A stretch of 8,046 nt of DNA from DATFEN01 sp035691285 (GTDB taxonomy: Bacteria > Acidobacteriota > Vicinamibacteria > Fen-336). Shown piece by piece: positions 5,515 through 8,046 of the stretch (position 1 is its first letter; every line of letters begins with the position of its first letter). The notes under the pieces were generated by a model that ran no database searches, had not been told where the DNA came from, and saw nothing but the letters and a program-made list of their open reading frames with translations. The stretch spans positions 1 to 8,046 of the forward strand of contig DASSJI010000182.1 in NCBI GenBank assembly GCA_035691285.1. The letters run 5' to 3'. A program made the translations under genes and the position numbers.

Positions 5515-5520
5515 TATACT
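5515..5520 (+). promoter_or_regulatory. Predicted -10 box for the GT2 gene
   Basis: TATACT (5515-5520) is one mismatch from TATAAT and stands out in very GC-rich surroundings. It is 10 nt before ATG 5531, so the 5' leader would be only a few nucleotides. A TTG at 5525 in the same frame would lie upstream of the expected transcript start (about 5527), which favours ATG 5531. No good -35 is seen. Confidence 0.5.
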
Positions 5521-5530
5521 CTGGTTGCCG

Positions 5531-6517
5531 ATGCAGCCCGAGATCTCCGTCGTCATCCCGGTCATGAACGAGGCCGACAACGTGGAGGAGCTCCATCGCG
5601 AGCTGACCGCGAGCCTGGAGCCGGCGGGGCGTCCGTACGAGATCGTGTTCGTGGACGACGGCTCGACCGATGGCACCCCGGACCGCATCCTGGCCGTCGA
5701 GACCCGGGACCCCCGCGTGCGCCTGCTGCGCCTGCGCCGCAACTTCGGCCAGACCGCAGCCTTCTCGGCCGGCTTCGACCACGCCCGCGGCGAGGTAGTC
5801 GTGACGATGGACGGCGACCTCCAGAACGACCCCCGGGACGTGCCGCGCCTCATCGCGAAGCTCGAGGAGGGCTACGACCTCGTCTGCGGCTGGCGCAAGG
5901 ACAGGCAGGACCCGCTCTCCAAGCGCGTGCCCTCGTTCTTCGCGAACCGCCTCATCTCGTGGGCGACGGGCGTCTCGCTGCACGACTACGGCTGCTCCCT
6001 CAAGGCGATGCGGAGCGAGGTCGCCAAGGGGATCCGCCTCTACGGCGAGATGCACCGGTTCATCCCCGCGGTGGCGTCGTGGATGGGCGTCAGCCTTCAC
6101 GAGATGCCGGTGAGCCACCGCGCGCGGACGCGCGGCCGCAGCAAGTACGGCCTCGGGCGCATCGCCCGCGTGCTGCTGGACCTGTTCACGGTCAAGTTCC
6201 TCGGTGCGTACGGAACGCGACCCGCGCACCTGTTCGGCTTCATGGGCCTGCTCTCGGGCGGAGCGGGCGCCGCGATCCTCCTCCACCTGGCGTGGGTGAA
6301 GCTCGTGCGGGACGAGGCGATCGGCGGCCGGCCTCTCCTCCTGCTGGGCGCCCTGCTCTTTCTCACCGGCGTGATCCTCGTGAGCTTCGGCCTGATCGCC
6401 GAGCTGCTGGCCCGCACCTACCACGAGAGCCAGGGCAAGCCGACGTATCACGTCCGGGAGGTGCGACCGGCCGCGAAGGCAGAGGAGAGGGAGCGCGAGG
6501 CCGCGGTCAGGCGTTGA
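5531..6517 (+). CDS. GT2 polyprenyl-phosphate glycosyltransferase (DPM1/GtrB/ArnC-like)
   Basis: A 328-residue membrane-anchored family-2 glycosyltransferase of the dolichyl-phosphate mannose synthase type, expected to move a sugar from a nucleotide sugar to undecaprenyl phosphate on the cytoplasmic face. The GT-A domain shows ISVVIPVMNEADNVEEL (5-21), the nucleotide-binding VDDGSTDGT (41-49), RNFGQTAAFSAGFDHARG (70-87), the metal-binding MDGDLQNDP (93-101), DYGCSLKAMR (152-161) and RGRSKYG (201-207). Two C-terminal membrane segments follow at about 232-256 and 268-294, as in GtrB/ArnC-like proteins, then a charged tail. The sugar cannot be read from sequence. It starts a probable operon: the next gene begins at a TTG overlapping this stop (TTGA). 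ATG 5531 is chosen over in-frame TTG 5525 because of the upstream -10 position and the standard MQPEISVVIP beginning. Confidence 0.9.
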   Translation: MQPEISVVIPVMNEADNVEELHRELTASLEPAGRPYEIVFVDDGSTDGTPDRILAVETRDPRVRLLRLRRNFGQTAAFSAGFDHARGEVVVTMDGDLQNDPRDVPRLIAKLEEGYDLVCGWRKDRQDPLSKRVPSFFANRLISWATGVSLHDYGCSLKAMRSEVAKGIRLYGEMHRFIPAVASWMGVSLHEMPVSHRARTRGRSKYGLGRIARVLLDLFTVKFLGAYGTRPAHLFGFMGLLSGGAGAAILLHLAWVKLVRDEAIGGRPLLLLGALLFLTGVILVSFGLIAELLARTYHESQGKPTYHVREVRPAAKAEEREREAAVRR

Positions 6518-7719
6518 CGCGGGTCCTGTTCCTGGCCGAGTCCTTCCACCCCGTCCTCGGCGGCGGCGAGACCCACATCAGGCGGCTCGCGACCGCGCTC
6601 GCCCGGCGCGGAATGCCGGCCACGGTGATGGCACGGCGCTCGGAGGCCGCTTGGCCCGCGGAGGAGGAGCTGGACGGGGTGCGCGTGCTCCGCGTGGGCC
6701 CGGCGGGCCCGGCGCGCCGGGGGAAGTACGCGATGGTGCCGCGGGTGGTGCGCGCCCTCGGCCGACACCGCTCCGCCTTCGACGTGCTCGTCGTCCGGGG
6801 CACGCGCGTGCTCGGCCTGCCCGGGCTGATCACCGGGCGCTGGCTCCGGAAGCCGGTCGTGCTGCAGTGCGAGGTCGGGGGAGAGCTGTCGGGGCGGGTC
6901 TACACCTGGGGGACCAGGTGGGACGGCCCGGCGCCGCGGATCGTCCTGGCGGCGGCGGTGAGCGCGCGGAACCGGCTCTTCCGTGACGCCGACGCCTTCG
7001 TGACGATCTCCGAGGAGACGCGGCGCGAGTTCCTCGACGCCGGGCTCGACCCGGACCGGGTGCACCACGTCCCCCACGGCGTCGACAGCGAGCGATTCCG
7101 GCCGTCGGCCGCCGGGGAGCGCGTCGCGCTGCGCGAGGGGCTGCGCCTGCCGGCGGCCGCGCGCCTCGTGACGTACACGGGTCGGCTGCTGCGTGGCAAG
7201 GGCCTCGAGGTCCTGGTGGACGCGTTCGCGGACATCGCGCCGCGCAGACCCGACGCGCGGCTCGTGCTGGTCGGGTCCGGCCGCGGCCAGGCCCTCGACG
7301 CCGAGGAGGAGCTGCGCGAGCGCGCGGCGAGCCGCGCCCTCGGGGACCGCGTCGTGTTCCCCGGGCGAGTCGAGAACGTGCCGGAGTGGCTGGGCGCCTC
7401 CGACGTCTTCGCCTTCCCGTCCTTCTTCGAGGCGATGCCGCTGGCGGTGCTCGAGGCCGCGGCCTGCGGGCTGCCGTGCGTCGCGACGCGGGTGGGGGGC
7501 GTGCCGGACGTGATCGAGGACGGCGTCTCGGGATGGCTGGTGACGCCCGGAGACCGCGCCGGCCTCGCAAACGCCCTGCTGGAAGCGCTCGTGCGCCCCG
7601 AGCTCGCGGCCACGCGCGGGGCTGCGGCGCGCGCCGCGGTCCTGGCGCGCTTCGACTTCGCGGGGAGCGTGGACCGCTACCGCGCGCTCTTCGACGAGCT
7701 GGGGTCGCGGCGCGCATGA
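6514..7719 (+). CDS. GT4 family glycosyltransferase
   Basis: A 401-residue GT-B fold retaining glycosyltransferase of the GT4/group 1 type, probably adding a sugar to a lipid-linked or surface glycan at the inner membrane. The N-terminal domain has the acceptor-side loop HPVLGGGETH (12-21). The linker carries VHHVPHGVDSERF (183-195). The C-terminal nucleotide-sugar domain shows YTGRLLRGKG (221-230, with Arg224 and Lys229 in the donor-phosphate positions), ARLVLVGSG (248-256) and the EX7E motif as Glu306 to Glu314 in FFEAMPLAVLEAA. VGGVPDVIEDGVSGWLV (327-343) is typical. No ATG or GTG lies near the expected N-terminus; TTG 6514 overlaps the GT2 stop as TTGA and gives MTRVLFLAESFHPV, the normal beginning, so translational coupling is likely. 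Its stop overlaps the following epimerase start (ATGA). Donor and acceptor are not predictable. Confidence 0.9.
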   Translation: MTRVLFLAESFHPVLGGGETHIRRLATALARRGMPATVMARRSEAAWPAEEELDGVRVLRVGPAGPARRGKYAMVPRVVRALGRHRSAFDVLVVRGTRVLGLPGLITGRWLRKPVVLQCEVGGELSGRVYTWGTRWDGPAPRIVLAAAVSARNRLFRDADAFVTISEETRREFLDAGLDPDRVHHVPHGVDSERFRPSAAGERVALREGLRLPAAARLVTYTGRLLRGKGLEVLVDAFADIAPRRPDARLVLVGSGRGQALDAEEELRERAASRALGDRVVFPGRVENVPEWLGASDVFAFPSFFEAMPLAVLEAAACGLPCVATRVGGVPDVIEDGVSGWLVTPGDRAGLANALLEALVRPELAATRGAAARAAVLARFDFAGSVDRYRALFDELGSRRA

Positions 7720-8046
7720 GGGTGGCGCTGACGGGCGCGAGCGGCTACACGGGCGGCCGCCTGCTGAGGGCGCTGCAGGCCCGCGGGACGGCCGTGCGCG
7801 CCCTGGTGCGGGCCCCCTCGGCCTGGCCGGCGCTACGCGCCGCGGGCGTGGACGTGGTCCCGGGAGACCTGCGGGACCCGGCGGCCATCGAGCGCCTCGT
7901 CGAGGGCGCGAGTGCCGTGGTGCACGTCGCCGCGGTCTATCGCACCGCGGGGCATCCCGACGCGTACTACCGCGAGGTCAACGTCGGCGGCACGGAGCGG
8001 CTGCTGGAGGCGGCGGCGCGGAAAGGCGTCGCGCGCTTCGTCCACA
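7716..8046 (+). CDS. NAD-dependent epimerase/dehydratase, N-terminal part
   Basis: The first 110 codons of an extended short-chain dehydrogenase/reductase run off the right edge. The Rossmann NAD(P)-binding loop is clear: MRVALTGASGYTGGRLLRAL, a TGxxGxxG pattern at residues 6-13. It is followed by a strand with GDLRDPAAIERLVEGASAVV (residues 49-68), VHVAAVYRTAG, and YYREVNVGGTERLLEAA, where the Asn-Val-Gly-Gly-Thr segment is typical of the family. The catalytic YxxxK is beyond the window. Related proteins change nucleotide sugars, reduce dihydroflavonol-like substrates or act on lipid-linked sugars, so the substrate is open. Linkage to GT2 and GT4 by ATGA overlap makes a sugar- or glycolipid-related role likely. 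Confidence 0.88.
   Translation, partial: MRVALTGASGYTGGRLLRALQARGTAVRALVRAPSAWPALRAAGVDVVPGDLRDPAAIERLVEGASAVVHVAAVYRTAGHPDAYYREVNVGGTERLLEAAARKGVARFVH

Noticed and set aside
5525..5530. TTG 5525 as start of the GT2 gene
   Set aside because: It would lie only 4 nt after the TATACT -10 box, upstream of the expected transcript start; ATG 5531 gives the normal family beginning.
1..8046. Defence system, CRISPR array, transposon or prophage content
   Set aside because: No repeat-spacer pattern, inverted-repeat-bounded element, transposase, integrase or nuclease motif is visible; composition is uniform across the window.

Overview
The window is high-GC, densely packed bacterial chromosome (roughly 70% G+C by eye; codon third positions are almost all G or C). 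It looks like housekeeping and cell-envelope core rather than a mobile or defence region. A zapA end followed by a 6S RNA, GatCAB-type amidotransferase genes, a DUF2062 protein, a zinc-ribbon YIP1-family protein and a DUF2752 protein together suggest a high-GC Gram-negative lineage such as Acidobacteriota or Myxococcota-like bacteria. The sequence alone does not settle the phylum. I see no tRNA, rRNA, CRISPR array, insertion sequence, integrase or phage gene.

Layout. (1) 1-370: the last 41 codons of zapA, then a strong 6S RNA (ssrS) candidate with its own sigma70-like promoter, in the same zapA-ssrS order as E. coli. (2) 454-2472, plus strand: thiL and a DUF2062 membrane protein joined by an ATGA overlap, then a separately ribosome-bound YciI/DGPF-domain protein. 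(3) 4222-2469, minus strand: gatC and gatA (ATGA overlap). They converge on the DGPF gene, and the two stop codons share the tetranucleotide CTAG. (4) 4274-5484, plus strand: a zinc-ribbon YIP1-family membrane protein and a DUF2752 membrane protein, divergent from gatC across only 51 bp. (5) 5531-8046, plus strand: a dolichyl-phosphate-mannose-synthase-like GT2 glycosyltransferase, a GT4 glycosyltransferase (TTGA overlap) and the start of an NAD-dependent epimerase/dehydratase (ATGA overlap), probably one operon for a surface glycan or glycolipid.

How the parts work together. thiL (thiamine diphosphate), gatCA (Gln-tRNA/Asn-tRNA transamidation) and zapA/6S RNA are unrelated housekeeping functions. 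The GT2-GT4-epimerase set is the one clear pathway-like group: nucleotide-sugar modification, lipid-linked sugar formation and glycosyl transfer. No gatB lies in the window.

The most interesting structural signals are the 6S RNA locus and a recurring TANNNT-type -10 box placed 6-10 nt before the start codon of each of four transcription-unit first genes (thiL, gatC, YIP1, GT2). This suggests leaderless or nearly leaderless mRNAs, whereas the DGPF gene has a clear Shine-Dalgarno sequence. I found no convincing novel multi-gene system.
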